Assembly: GCF_005490985.1 (NCBI RefSeq)
Contig: NZ_CP027869.1
Span: 1,426,001-1,490,000 of the forward strand
Length of the DNA: 64,000 nucleotides
From: Curtobacterium sp. SGAir0471
GTDB lineage: Bacteria > Actinomycetota > Actinomycetes > Actinomycetales > Microbacteriaceae
Direction of reading: 5' to 3'
Shown: piece by piece, positions 7,609-18,073 of the stretch
Layout: each line of letters starts with the position of its first letter
Position numbering within the stretch: position 1 is the first letter of the stretch
The notes under the pieces: model-generated
The model's database searches: none
The model's input: the letters and a program-made list of their open reading frames with translations, nothing else
What the model was told of the DNA's origin: nothing
Translations under genes and position numbers: made by a program

Positions 7609-8847
7609 GTGTTCCGTCCCATGCTGCGCGCGCAGCTCGTCACCGACGCCACCGCCGCGGTGCTGCTCGGGGGACTCCTGGTGCTCCTGCGCGTCTCGGC
7701 CGACCAGTCGTTCCTCTGGCTGGTGACCGTCGTCGGGCTGAGCGCAGCCCTGGCGATCCGTCGGCTCTCGCCCGGTCTGGCGCTCGCCCTCTGCTGGGTC
7801 GTCGCGGTCTTCGAGATGGCGACCTGGCAGACGCAGCCCGACCCGTCGAACGTGCTCATGGCCGGGGTCCTCTTCACCACGAGCGCCTACGGCAGCCGTC
7901 GCGTCCGGATCGCGGGGCTCGTCTCGGCCGTCGGTGGGTCGTTCGTCGCGGCGGGCTACATCGGGCTGCAGGACTACCAGCGGCGCTCCGGCATCCAGAC
8001 CGCTTCGACACCGGCACTCGAGACCCTGCAGGTCGTCATCGCCGCCTTCGCAGCAGTCCTCCTGCTGCTCCTGCTCCCGTGGCTCGCCGGACTGGTCCGA
8101 CGGGCACGCCGGTCCGCGAGCATGAGCCGCGAGGCCCAGCTCGTCGCCGAACGCGACGCGGCCAGGGCGGACCGTGCGGTCGCCGTCGAACAGGAGCGCG
8201 TGCGCATCGCTCGCGACATGCACGACATCGTCGCCCATTCGCTCGCGGTCGTGATCGCGCAGGCGGACGGCGCCCGGTACGCCGCGAAGGCGGACCCCGC
8301 CGTCGCCGACCAGGCGCTCGCCACCATCTCGACCACCGCGCGCAGCGCCCTCGGGGATGTCCGCGAACTCCTCGGCGCCCTGCGGCACGAGCAGGGGACG
8401 GTGCCGACGCCCGAGGCGGCCGACCTCGAGGTGCTGGTGGCCGAGATGCGCGAGGTCGGCCTCGACGTCCGCGTGGACCGGGAGGGCGACCCGTCCGGGC
8501 TGCCGACGACGACGCAGCTCGCCGTCTACCGCATCGTGCAGGAGAGCCTGACGAACGCGTGGAAGCACGGCGAAGGCGGCACGCCGGTCCACGCGTCCCT
8601 GACCTACCGACCCGACACCGTGGAGATCACGGTGGTCAACCGACGGGCCGACGACGGCACGCGCGGCCCCGGTACCGGACACGGGCTCGTCGGCATGCGC
8701 GAGCGCGTCGCGATGACCGGCGGATCGATGACGGCGGGGCCGCGCGGCGACGACTTCACGGTGGCCGTCCGCATGCCGGCGGTCCCCGCCAGCGGCCAGT
8801 TCCCTCGAGGCCGCATCACCCAGACGGAGCAGGAGCGCACCAGATGA
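7609..8847 (+). CDS. NarL-type sensor histidine kinase
   Basis: This membrane sensor kinase phosphorylates the response regulator encoded next. Four to five hydrophobic segments fill residues 5-165 with almost no extracellular domain, an intramembrane-sensing layout often linked to ABC exporters and envelope stress. A HisKA_3 domain follows with DMHDIVAHSLAV (phospho-acceptor His about 205), then HATPase_c with LTNAWKHG and GTGHGLVGMRERV. GTG 7609 is chosen over GTG 7606 because TAGCGT at 7597-7602 predicts a leaderless start there. The stop overlaps the regulator ATG (ATGA). The stimulus is unknown. Confidence 0.93.
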   Translation: MFRPMLRAQLVTDATAAVLLGGLLVLLRVSADQSFLWLVTVVGLSAALAIRRLSPGLALALCWVVAVFEMATWQTQPDPSNVLMAGVLFTTSAYGSRRVRIAGLVSAVGGSFVAAGYIGLQDYQRRSGIQTASTPALETLQVVIAAFAAVLLLLLLPWLAGLVRRARRSASMSREAQLVAERDAARADRAVAVEQERVRIARDMHDIVAHSLAVVIAQADGARYAAKADPAVADQALATISTTARSALGDVRELLGALRHEQGTVPTPEAADLEVLVAEMREVGLDVRVDREGDPSGLPTTTQLAVYRIVQESLTNAWKHGEGGTPVHASLTYRPDTVEITVVNRRADDGTRGPGTGHGLVGMRERVAMTGGSMTAGPRGDDFTVAVRMPAVPASGQFPRGRITQTEQERTR

Positions 8848-9533
8848 CCACGACCCAGCCGACCGGCAGCCCGATCCGGGTCGCCCTCGTCGACGACCAG
8901 GCGCTCTTCCGCACGGGCATCAGGATGCTCATCGACTCCCAGCCCGACCTGCAGTTCGTCGGTGAGGCCGGAGACGGGGCCGAAGGAGCCGAGCTCGTCC
9001 GCCGCACCGGCGCCGACGTCGTGCTCATGGACGTCCGCATGCCCGTGATGGACGGCATCACCGCGACCGCGAAGATCGTGGAGCAGGGCGGGGCGGAGGC
9101 CGCGAAGGTCCTCGTGCTCACCACCTTCGACTTCGACGAAGCGGCCGCGAAGGCGATCCGGGCCGGTGCGAGCGGCTTCGTGCTCAAGGACGCCGACCCG
9201 GAGTTCCTGCTCGCCGCGGTCCGCACCGTGCACGCCGGCACGGCCGTGTTCGCCGCCTCGGCCACCCGTGAGCTCCTCCGCCGCTACGACGACGGCGCGG
9301 CACAGGCCGCTGCGGTCCCGGCCGCCTTCGCCGAACTGACGCCGCGCGAGCGGGAGATCTTCGACCTCGCGGCGCGCGGCTGGAGCAACAGCGAGATCGC
9401 GCAGCACGAGTACGTCAGCGAGGCGACGGTCAAGACGCACATCTCGCGGGTGCTCACGAAGCTCGACCTGCGCGACCGCGTCCGGCTGGTCGTGTTCGCG
9501 CACGAGCACGGACTGGTGCCGAAGGCGGAGTGA
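8844..9533 (+). CDS. NarL/LuxR-family response regulator
   Basis: A 229-residue two-domain regulator. The receiver domain (about 10-125) has the acidic pair DD near residue 17, phospho-acceptor Asp63 in VVLMDVRMPVMDG, and a conserved Lys in GFVLKD. The LuxR-type helix-turn-helix (about 165-225) reads LTPREREIFDLAARG, then SEATVKTHISRVLTKL. The ATG overlaps the kinase stop and AGGAG is at 8831-8835. The ABC exporter genes downstream and the palindrome at 9557-9574 between them are the likely targets. Confidence 0.95.
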   Translation: MTTTQPTGSPIRVALVDDQALFRTGIRMLIDSQPDLQFVGEAGDGAEGAELVRRTGADVVLMDVRMPVMDGITATAKIVEQGGAEAAKVLVLTTFDFDEAAAKAIRAGASGFVLKDADPEFLLAAVRTVHAGTAVFAASATRELLRRYDDGAAQAAAVPAAFAELTPREREIFDLAARGWSNSEIAQHEYVSEATVKTHISRVLTKLDLRDRVRLVVFAHEHGLVPKAE

Positions 9534-9556
9534 CGCCGCCTCCGGGCGGACGCACC

Positions 9557-9574
9557 GTCATCCGACAGGATGAC
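9557..9574. promoter_or_regulatory. Palindrome, candidate response-regulator operator
   Basis: GTCATCC-GACA-GGATGAC is a perfect 7-bp inverted repeat in the 129-nt gap between the response regulator and the ABC exporter. The half-site GTCATCC recurs upstream of the kinase gene (7558) and of leuA (11842). Operator function is inferred from position and symmetry only. Confidence 0.45.
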
Positions 9575-9662
9575 CCCTCCACAGCAGGACGAGCCGAGCG
9601 GACCATCCACAGGAGCCGCGTGACGGACGCGGGGCGGGCCTCCCGGACGCGAAGCTCGGAGC

Positions 9663-10415
9663 ATGACCACCAACCAGACCCCGATCATCCGGCTCGACCA
9701 CGTCTCCAAGCACTACGGGGACGCGGCCCGACTCGTCACCGCGCTCGACGACGTCAGCGTCGACATCGGTGCGGGGGAGTTCACCGCGGTGATGGGGCCG
9801 TCGGGTTCCGGCAAGTCGACGCTGATGCACGTTGCCGCCGGGCTCGACTCCGTGAGCACCGGGCGCATCACCATCGACGGGGTCGACATCACCGGCCTCG
9901 GGGACCGCGAGCTCACCGAGCTGCGACGGCGACGACTGGGCTTCGTGTTCCAGTCGTTCAACCTCGTCCCGACGCTCGACGTGCGCGAGAACATCCGGCT
10001 GCCGTTCCTGCTCGGTGGGCAGCAGCCGAGCCGCGACGAATCGGCGTGGATCGACCGGCTCGTCGACCTGCTCGGCCTGGGCGACCGGCTGAGCCACCGG
10101 CCGCACCAGCTCTCCGGCGGCCAGCAGCAGCGCGTCGCCATCGCCCGCGCGCTCGCCTCGCGTCCCGCCGTGGTGGTCGCTGACGAACCGACCGGCGCAC
10201 TGGACTCCCGCACCGGGCGCGACGTCCTCGCGATCCTCCGCGGCGCGGTGCAGGAGTGGGGGCAGAGCGTCGTGATGGTCACGCACGACCCGACCGCCGC
10301 CGCGAACGCCGACCGGATCCTCTTCCTGGCCGACGGACGCATCGTCGACGACCGTCCCGCGATGAGCGCCGCCGAGATCTCGGCGACCATGCTCGGGATG
10401 GAGGCAGCCGCGTGA
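9663..10415 (+). CDS. ABC exporter ATP-binding subunit (MacB/LolD type)
   Basis: A 250-residue ATPase with Walker A GPSGSGKST (45-53), the family-typical RRRRLGFVFQSFNLVPTL Q-loop region, signature LSGGQQQR, Walker B VVVADEPTGALD, and an H-loop in VMVTHDPTAA. This subtype pairs with FtsX-like permeases in lipoprotein release, macrolide or antimicrobial-peptide export. The permease start overlaps its stop (GTGA). Location behind a NarL-type two-component system suggests an envelope-stress or antibiotic response; the substrate is unknown. Confidence 0.94.
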   Translation: MTTNQTPIIRLDHVSKHYGDAARLVTALDDVSVDIGAGEFTAVMGPSGSGKSTLMHVAAGLDSVSTGRITIDGVDITGLGDRELTELRRRRLGFVFQSFNLVPTLDVRENIRLPFLLGGQQPSRDESAWIDRLVDLLGLGDRLSHRPHQLSGGQQQRVAIARALASRPAVVVADEPTGALDSRTGRDVLAILRGAVQEWGQSVVMVTHDPTAAANADRILFLADGRIVDDRPAMSAAEISATMLGMEAAA

Positions 10416-11812
10416 CCGGCCTGCGCACGTTCGCCCCGACGGTCCTCGTCGCAGCCCTCGGCACGACGTTCGGGTCCGCCCTCGTCATCGCCCCCGGGAT
10501 CGTCACGCAGGCGATGGGGGCCACGGGACTCGACGACCTGGCACCCGTGCGGGCGATCCTGTCCGTCGTCGGCTGGCTGTTCCTCGCCATCGCCTTGTAC
10601 GTCGGTGCGATCGTCACGGCGAACACCTGCGCCACGATCATCGCCGGGCAGACCCGCACGATCGCGCTGCAGCGGCTGATCGGCGCGACGGGGGCGGGGC
10701 TGCGTGCCAGGACGACCCGGACCGGACTCCTCGTCGGAGCGGTCGGTGGTGCCGTCGGGACCGTGGTCGGCACCGGGCTGTCCGCGATGTTCGTCACGGT
10801 GCTGCGGACCGACGGGTTCCTCCCCGACACGACCTACGACCTGGTCCCGTGGGAGCTCGCGCTGCCGCTGGTCGCCGTCGTCCTGGCGACCTGGGGTGCG
10901 TTCGCTGCGGGGTCGCGTCGCGTGCTGACGGTCACCCCGCTGCAGGCGCTCTCCTCCAGCGTCGAACCGAGCCGCGCCGACGTCCGCTCGGGCAGGGCAC
11001 GCACGGTGTGGGCGGTCCTGCTCGTGACCTCCGGTGCGCTGCTGATGGTGCTCGGGCTCGTGCTCAGCCCCGCGACGCCCGCCGCCGTGCTGCCCGCGGC
11101 GCTCGGCGGCTTCGTCTCCTTCGCCGGCGTCGCGGTCGGCGCGACGATCGTGATGCCGCCGGTCCTGCAGCTCATCGGCAGGATCGGTTCGCGTGACCCA
11201 GTCGTCCTGCTCGCGGGTCGGAACGCGATGCGTGCCCCCGGTCGGTCGTCGAGGGCGACGATCGGGCTCGTCATCGGCGTGACGCTGCTGGTCACCTTCG
11301 CGGTCGCACTCGGGATCATGCAGCACGTGGTCGAGACCCAGATGGCCGCCATGGGCGACGGGTCGCTGCCGGCGGACGCGGTGCAGGCGCAACGGGACTT
11401 CTTCGTGCAGCTGAACGCCGTGGTGAGCGTCATCGTCGGGTTCTCCGCCGTCATCGCCGCGGTCGGCGTCGTGAACGCCCTGGCACTCGGTGTGCTCCAG
11501 CGACGTCGCGAGCTCGGTCTGCTGCGCGTGCTCGGGCTCACCGGGGCGCAGGTCCGTCGGACGATCGTCACCGAGGCCGTGCAGATGGTGGTCGCGGCGG
11601 TCGTCACCGGGCTCGTGCTCGGGACGATCTACGGGTGGGTCGGTGGGCAGACGATGCTCGGCTCGCTCGGGACCGTCGTCACCCCGGTGCTGCCGCCGGC
11701 GACCGTCGCGGTGGTGGTGGTCGGAGCCCTCGTGCTCGCGGTCGTCGCCACGGTCGCACCGGTCCGGCGGGCGATGCGGGTGTCACCGACCGAGGCGCTC
11801 GCCGTCGACTGA
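10412..11812 (+). CDS. FtsX-like ABC transporter permease
   Basis: A 466-residue membrane protein with about eight to ten hydrophobic segments arranged as two FtsX-type halves. The clearest FtsX signature is near the C-terminus (ALGVLQRRRELGLLRVLGLT, then RRTIVTEA). The extracytoplasmic part is short, unlike MacB, so this resembles the compact actinobacterial exporters. GTG 10412 overlaps the ATPase stop. It ends about 75 nt before the leuA leader transcript. Confidence 0.9.
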   Translation: MTGLRTFAPTVLVAALGTTFGSALVIAPGIVTQAMGATGLDDLAPVRAILSVVGWLFLAIALYVGAIVTANTCATIIAGQTRTIALQRLIGATGAGLRARTTRTGLLVGAVGGAVGTVVGTGLSAMFVTVLRTDGFLPDTTYDLVPWELALPLVAVVLATWGAFAAGSRRVLTVTPLQALSSSVEPSRADVRSGRARTVWAVLLVTSGALLMVLGLVLSPATPAAVLPAALGGFVSFAGVAVGATIVMPPVLQLIGRIGSRDPVVLLAGRNAMRAPGRSSRATIGLVIGVTLLVTFAVALGIMQHVVETQMAAMGDGSLPADAVQAQRDFFVQLNAVVSVIVGFSAVIAAVGVVNALALGVLQRRRELGLLRVLGLTGAQVRRTIVTEAVQMVVAAVVTGLVLGTIYGWVGGQTMLGSLGTVVTPVLPPATVAVVVVGALVLAVVATVAPVRRAMRVSPTEALAVD

Positions 11813-13780
<1,968 letters not shown>

Positions 13781-13810
13781 GTCGCCGGGCTTCACGTCGT
13801 CACCACGGAC

Positions 13811-13849
13811 GGGAGGCGCGGTGCGGGTCCGGCCCGCACCGCGCCTCCC
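13811..13849. repeat. GGGAGGCGCG palindrome, perfect 17-bp stem
   Basis: GGGAGGCGCGGTGCGGG (13811-13827) and CCCGCACCGCGCCTCCC (13833-13849) form a perfect stem with a 5-nt loop. It stands 31 nt behind leuA and could end or stabilise its mRNA. No U-tract follows. It is the best-formed copy of a family dispersed in this window. Confidence 0.9.
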
Positions 13850-13910
13850 GCCCGTGCGTGCGCCCGCCGCATCGGTGCTGCCGCCGCGGAGCGCCGCGGC
13901 GCCAGCCGAA

Positions 13911-13991
13911 GTCGCACGACGTGCCGCTCACCTTCGCTCGCGGCGGCGTGTCGTGCGACCTCGACGTGCTGCACGCGGCCTGTCGTGCGAC
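13911..13991. repeat. GTCGCACGAC inverted repeat cluster 1
   Basis: The 20-mer GTCGCACGACGTGCCGCTCA (13911-13930) faces the inverted core GTCGTGCGAC at 13950-13959, and a second inverted core lies at 13982-13991. The same 20-mer recurs at 25970-25989, 26207-26226, 41066-41085 and 41186-41205 in reverse orientation. Confidence 0.9.
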
Positions 13992-14084
13992 CCGGCGACG
14001 CCGACGCCGACGCCGACGCCGGCCGCCAGCCGCCGCCGCGGCCACCGGCGCGGCGCTGTCGGCGGGGCGGGGGATACTGGAGCC

Positions 14085-14918
14085 ATGCCGCTGTACCGGG
14101 ACGAGTGCGTCGTGCTGCGCACCCACAAGCTCGGCGAGGCCGACCGCATCGTCACGATGCTCAGTCGGCAGCACGGCAAGATCCGGGCGGTGGCCAAGGG
14201 GGTCCGGCGCACGGCTTCGAAGTTCGGCTCCCGGCTCGAGCCCTTCATGGTCGTCGACGCCCAGTTCTACGAGGGCCGCTCGCTCGACATCGTCACCCAG
14301 GCCGAGAGCCTCGGGTCCTACGGCGCGCAGATCGTCACCGACTACGGCGCCTACACGGCGGCCAGCGCCATGGTCGAGACGGCCGACCGGCTGAGCGAGG
14401 CGGACGCCGGACTCCAGCAGTACCTGCTGCTCGTCGGTGCCCTCCGGTCGCTGTCGCGTCGGGAGCACGTCGTCAGTGCGACGCTCGACTCGTACCTACT
14501 GCGGGCGATGAGCATCGCGGGCTGGGCGCCCTCATTCGGCGACTGTGCGGTGACGGGGGAACCAGGACCGCACACCGCGTTCGTCGTGCAGCTCGGCGGG
14601 GTGGTCGCCGATCGTGCTGCGCCTCCCGGGACGCCACGGCTCGACACCGACACCCTCGGGCTGCTCGGCGCACTGCTCGCGGGCGACTGGTCGACGGTCG
14701 ACTCCTCCGACGAACGAACGCGGTCACGGGCCTCCGGCGTGGTGGCGGCCTACGCCCAGTGGCACCTGGAACGATCGCTCCGGTCACTGCCCCACGTCGA
14801 CCGCAGCGAGCACCCCGCTCCGGTCGCACCGACCCCCGGTGGGGTGCCGGCAGCGGTGGCTGCCACCCCGGCGCCCGCCGTCCCCGTCCCGTCCGACCAC
14901 GAAGGAACCCCTGCATGA
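14085..14918 (+). CDS. recO: DNA repair protein RecO
   Basis: RecO helps load RecA onto SSB-coated DNA in RecFOR gap repair. The 277-residue protein has the N-terminal OB fold (about 1-80: [20 protein letters not shown], then [14 protein letters not shown]) and the helical C-terminal domain. A Pro/Ala-rich tail of about 35 residues is extra and probably disordered. GATACT (14073-14078) lies six bases before the ATG, so the mRNA may be leaderless. Its stop overlaps the uppS ATG. The usual zinc cysteine cluster is reduced to a single visible Cys, as in many actinobacterial RecO. Confidence 0.94.
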   Translation: MPLYRDECVVLRTHKLGEADRIVTMLSRQHGKIRAVAKGVRRTASKFGSRLEPFMVVDAQFYEGRSLDIVTQAESLGSYGAQIVTDYGAYTAASAMVETADRLSEADAGLQQYLLLVGALRSLSRREHVVSATLDSYLLRAMSIAGWAPSFGDCAVTGEPGPHTAFVVQLGGVVADRAAPPGTPRLDTDTLGLLGALLAGDWSTVDSSDERTRSRASGVVAAYAQWHLERSLRSLPHVDRSEHPAPVAPTPGGVPAAVAATPAPAVPVPSDHEGTPA

Positions 14919-15721
14919 GCCCACGCCGCTCCGCGTCCGAAGCCGTGTCCGAGGGACTGCGACCCGTCGACTGGACGGGGGAGCGGCCGCCGGCGATCCC
15001 CGCGCCGTTCGTCCCGGAGCACGTGGCGATCGTCATGGACGGCAACGGCCGCTGGGCGAACCAGCGCGGCCTGACCCGGGTCGAGGGACACAAGGCCGGC
15101 GAGGCCTCGCTGCTCGACGTCGTCGCCGGTGCGATCCAGATCGGCGTCAAGCACGTCTCGGCGTACGCCTTCTCGACCGAGAACTGGAAGCGTTCCCCGG
15201 AGGAGGTCCGCTTCCTGATGGGCTTCAACCGCGAGGTCATCCACCGCCGCCGCGACCAGCTGCACGCCTGGGGTGTGCGGGTCCGGTGGGCGGGCCGTCG
15301 ACCCCGGCTCTGGCGGAGCGTCATCGACGAGCTGCAGACGGCGGAGCGGATGACCGCCGACAACGATGTCTGCACGCTGACGATGTGCGTCAACTACGGC
15401 GGCAGGAACGAGATCGTCGACGCGGTCCGGGACATGGCCGAGGACGTCGCCGCCGGTCGGATGAAGCCGAGCCAGGTGACGGAGAAGGCCCTGGCGAAGC
15501 GGTTGTACGTGCCGGAGCTGCCCGACGTGGACCTGTTCCTGCGGAGCTCGGGCGAGCAGCGCACGTCGAACTTCATGCTGTGGCAGTCCGCGTACGCCGA
15601 GATGGTGTTCCTGGACCGGCTGTGGCCGGACTTCCGGCGCACCGACCTGTGGGGCGCGATCGAGGAGTACGCGCGCCGCGACCGACGCTACGGTGGTGCG
15701 GTCGACGCACCCACCGCCTGA
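14915..15721 (+). CDS. uppS: Isoprenyl diphosphate synthase (undecaprenyl/decaprenyl type)
   Basis: This cis-prenyltransferase makes the C50/C55 polyprenyl diphosphate lipid carrier for peptidoglycan and wall glycans. Diagnostic motifs of the 268-residue protein are [17 protein letters not shown] (catalytic Asp and phosphate loop), FSTENWKR, and [15 protein letters not shown] with the pyrophosphate-binding Arg residues. The ATG overlaps the recO stop (ATGA), and GAAGGAA (14901-14907) is the ribosome binding site. Chain length cannot be decided from sequence. The stop codon abuts a GGGAGGC palindrome. Confidence 0.96.
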   Translation: MSPRRSASEAVSEGLRPVDWTGERPPAIPAPFVPEHVAIVMDGNGRWANQRGLTRVEGHKAGEASLLDVVAGAIQIGVKHVSAYAFSTENWKRSPEEVRFLMGFNREVIHRRRDQLHAWGVRVRWAGRRPRLWRSVIDELQTAERMTADNDVCTLTMCVNYGGRNEIVDAVRDMAEDVAAGRMKPSQVTEKALAKRLYVPELPDVDLFLRSSGEQRTSNFMLWQSAYAEMVFLDRLWPDFRRTDLWGAIEEYARRDRRYGGAVDAPTA

Positions 15722-15758
15722 CGGGAGGCGCGTGGCAGCGCCGCGACGGGCCTCCCGT
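15721..15758. repeat. GGGAGGC palindrome after uppS
   Basis: ACGGGAGGC (15721-15729) pairs with GCCTCCCGT (15750-15758); the left arm begins at the last base of the uppS stop codon. Probable 3'-end hairpin of the recO-uppS transcript. Confidence 0.8.
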
Positions 15759-15825
15759 CCGACGCCTGGTGGGCCGACCGCATCGCGTCGGACCCCATGC
15801 GCGCAAGCCCCGCCCCGACGCCGAC

Positions 15826-15890
15826 CAGGCGGAGCCCCGTCGCCGACCACGCGAGCAGGCGGAGACCCGTCGCCGATCAGGCGAGCAGGC
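15826..15890. repeat. 30-bp tandem duplication spanning the LysR stop
   Basis: Two 30-bp copies (15826-15855 and 15856-15885) differ at only a few positions, with a partial third to 15890. The LysR stop codon (15877-15879, minus strand) lies inside the second copy. The equivalent triplet in the first copy reads as sense. Confidence 0.85.
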
Positions 15891-16839
15891 CCGCCACCCC
15901 GCGCACCGCGTCGAGCGCGGCCCGCACGCTGGGTACCCGGTCCGCACCGCGGGCGACGACGACCTCGACCCGACGCGCGAGCGCGTCGTCGGCCGGCGTG
16001 ACCGCGACCCCCGGCGGCACGACGGTGGTCGAGAGCGCGAGCCGGGGCAGCAGCGCGACGCCGAGGCCGGCCGCGACGAGCCCGACGACCGCCGCGGCGT
16101 TGTCGGTCTCGAGCACGATCTCCGGCGTGAACCCAGAGGCCGCGCACGAGGCGAGCAGGTGCCCGCGACACCGCGGACACCCGCCGATCCACCGTGCGTC
16201 GCGGAACGCGGCGAGGTCGGCCACCGTGTCGTCCCGGGACACCGCGTCGCGGGAGACCGCGTCGTCGTGTGACACCGTGCCGTCGCGTGGAACCGCGTCC
16301 GCCGCGGTCACGAGCGCGAGCGGATCCCGCCCGAGGGCGCGCGTCGTGAGGGTCGGATCGCTCGCGGGGTCCTCCTGCAGCGCGTGCGAGAACGTCAGCG
16401 CGACGTCGACCTCGCCGCGGCGGAGCAGGTCGACGGCCTCGGGCGGTTCGGCCTCGACGTACGACGTCACCACCCCGGGGCTGTCCGCCGCCAGCGCGGC
16501 GAGCACCGGCGGCACGAGGGTCGAGGACGCGCTCGGGAACCCGGCGAGCCGGACGCGACCGCGGGCGAGGCCGCCGACGGCGTCGAGGTCCTCACGCGCC
16601 GCGGTCAGCGCCGCCTCGACGTGCAGGGCGTGGTCGGCGAGCACGCGACCGGACTCGGTCAGCGTCGCACCGCGACCCCCGCGGAGCACGAGGTCGTGCC
16701 CGAGGCGCTGCTCCGCGCGGGCGAGCAGCTGACTGACGGCGGGCTGGCTGTAGCCGAGCACGGCGGCGGCGCGACTGATGGACCCACCGTCACGCACGGC
16801 GAGCAGGACCCGGAGCAGCTGCGGTTCGATCGTCTCCAC
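15877..16839 (-). CDS. LysR-family transcriptional regulator
   Basis: A 320-residue LysR protein with the N-terminal winged helix (about 1-60: GGSISRAAAVLGYSQPAVSQ) and a periplasmic-binding-like effector domain (about 85-310). Residues about 190-215 form a low-complexity Asp/Ser/Arg stretch (repeated DAVSRD), encoded by imperfect tandem repeats at 16222-16300, in a loop where relatives have none that I know of. It is divergent from the aminotransferase gene with a 70-nt gap, the usual LysR-target arrangement. TAACAT (minus strand, 16846-16851) ends six bases before GTG 16839, indicating a leaderless transcript. The effector is unknown. Confidence 0.93.
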   Translation of the reverse strand: METIEPQLLRVLLAVRDGGSISRAAAVLGYSQPAVSQLLARAEQRLGHDLVLRGGRGATLTESGRVLADHALHVEAALTAAREDLDAVGGLARGRVRLAGFPSASSTLVPPVLAALAADSPGVVTSYVEAEPPEAVDLLRRGEVDVALTFSHALQEDPASDPTLTTRALGRDPLALVTAADAVPRDGTVSHDDAVSRDAVSRDDTVADLAAFRDARWIGGCPRCRGHLLASCAASGFTPEIVLETDNAAAVVGLVAAGLGVALLPRLALSTTVVPPGVAVTPADDALARRVEVVVARGADRVPSVRAALDAVRGVAGLLA

Positions 16840-16909
16840 AACGCGATGTTATGGGACCCCGAAGAAAGCTGCCCTGGTGTGATGGTCGCGGGCGTCGGAG
16901 CCTGGACGC
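16840..16909. promoter_or_regulatory. LysR/aminotransferase divergent promoter
   Basis: The 70-nt gap contains the minus-strand -10 TAACAT (16846-16851) of the LysR gene and GGAG (16897-16900) ahead of the aminotransferase ATG. A LysR box presumably lies here, but I could not assign one with confidence. Confidence 0.45.
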
Positions 16910-17959
16910 ATGGACTCCTTCGTCGACGGATCGGGCTACCTCGCCGCGTGCACCGCCGGGCTCCCCACCCTCGGAACGCTGGCCGCGCAGCGGGCGGACC
17001 TCGACGCCTGGTCGCGCGCCGAGACCTCACCGGCGACCTACGGCGACCTGGTCGAGGAGGGCCGCGCGCTCTTCGCCGGCATCGTGGGCGTCGACGCGGG
17101 CCGGGTCGCCACCGGCTCGCAGAGCTCGGCGATGGTGGCGGTCGTCGCGGCCTCGCTGCCGGACGGTGCCGAGGTCGTCGTCCCCGAGGGCGACTTCTCG
17201 TCGATCGTCTTCCCGTTCCTGGTGCAGGCACACCGCGGGATCACCGTCCGCAGCGTGCCGCTCGACCGACTCGCCGACGCGGTGCGACCCGGTACCGCCC
17301 TCGTCGCCTGGTCGGCCGTGCAGTCCGCCACCGGCGCGGTGACCGACCCGCAGCCCGTCCTCGACGCTGCCCGTGCCGTCGGGGCCCTCACCCTCTGCGA
17401 CCTCACCCAGGCGGCCGGGGTCCTGCCGGTGTCGGCGGCCCCGTTCGACGTCACGGTCACGCACGCCTACAAGTGGCTGTGCGCGCCCCGCGGGGTCGCC
17501 TTCGCCACGGTCTCCGACGCCGCGCTCGAGCGCATCCGACCCGCGCAGGCCGGCTGGTACGCGGGCGAGGACGTCTGGTCCTCGTGCTACGGCCCGGCCA
17601 TGCGGCTCGCCACCGACGCCCGCCGCTTCGACGTCTCACCGGCCTGGCAGGCCTGGCCCGGGGCGGTCGCCGCCCTGCGGCACCTCGCGTCCGTCGACGC
17701 GGCATCGGCCTGGAGGCACGCGACCGGTCTCACGGACCGGCTCGCCGACGCGCTCGGTACGCCCCGGTCCGGACAGGCGATCACGACGTTCCCGGACTCG
17801 GACGGCTCGGCGCTCCGGGCGCTGGCGGACCGGGGCGTGACGGCGAGCGGGCGCGCCGGTCGGCTCCGGCTGGCGTTCCACCTCTGGAACGACGAGGAGG
17901 ACGTGACACGCGTCGTCGACGCGCTCGGGGCACTCCCCGGATTCCGTCCCGTGGGGTGA
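16910..17959 (+). CDS. Class V aminotransferase (PLP-dependent)
   Basis: A 349-residue fold-type I PLP enzyme related to cysteine desulfurases, kynureninase and alanine-glyoxylate-type transferases. The PLP lysine is Lys188 in VTHAYKWLCAPRG, preceded by the ring-stacking and Asp region ALTLCDLTQAAGVLPV. It starts with ATG 16910 nine bases after GGAG. There is no neighbouring SufU, isc or kynurenine gene to fix the substrate, so only the class is called. The divergent LysR protein is the likely regulator. Confidence 0.85.
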   Translation: MDSFVDGSGYLAACTAGLPTLGTLAAQRADLDAWSRAETSPATYGDLVEEGRALFAGIVGVDAGRVATGSQSSAMVAVVAASLPDGAEVVVPEGDFSSIVFPFLVQAHRGITVRSVPLDRLADAVRPGTALVAWSAVQSATGAVTDPQPVLDAARAVGALTLCDLTQAAGVLPVSAAPFDVTVTHAYKWLCAPRGVAFATVSDAALERIRPAQAGWYAGEDVWSSCYGPAMRLATDARRFDVSPAWQAWPGAVAALRHLASVDAASAWRHATGLTDRLADALGTPRSGQAITTFPDSDGSALRALADRGVTASGRAGRLRLAFHLWNDEEDVTRVVDALGALPGFRPVG

Positions 17960-18073
17960 GTCGACCTGTCCCCAGGTGCCGCGCCTCCCGTCCGCCGACG
18001 GCCGCGAGGCCGGTACGCTTGCCAAGTACGTTCCCGCACCGGGCACCCAGTCCGGCGACCCATGGAGTCCCTC

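Larger units (their letters stand above)
13781..14084. other. Repeat-rich spacer between leuA and recO
   Basis: This 304-nt gap holds no gene I can support. It contains a perfect 17-bp hairpin (13811-13849), an inverted pair of the GTCGCACGAC repeat (13911-13959) with a further copy at 13982, a short run of GACGCC/GCCGAC units (about 13996-14020), and the recO promoter. Confidence 0.8.

Noticed and set aside
13984..14060. Coding extension of recO upstream of ATG 14085
   Set aside because: The frame is open to 13821, but the sequence is repeats and Arg/Pro-rich; the OB fold begins at [15 protein letters not shown].
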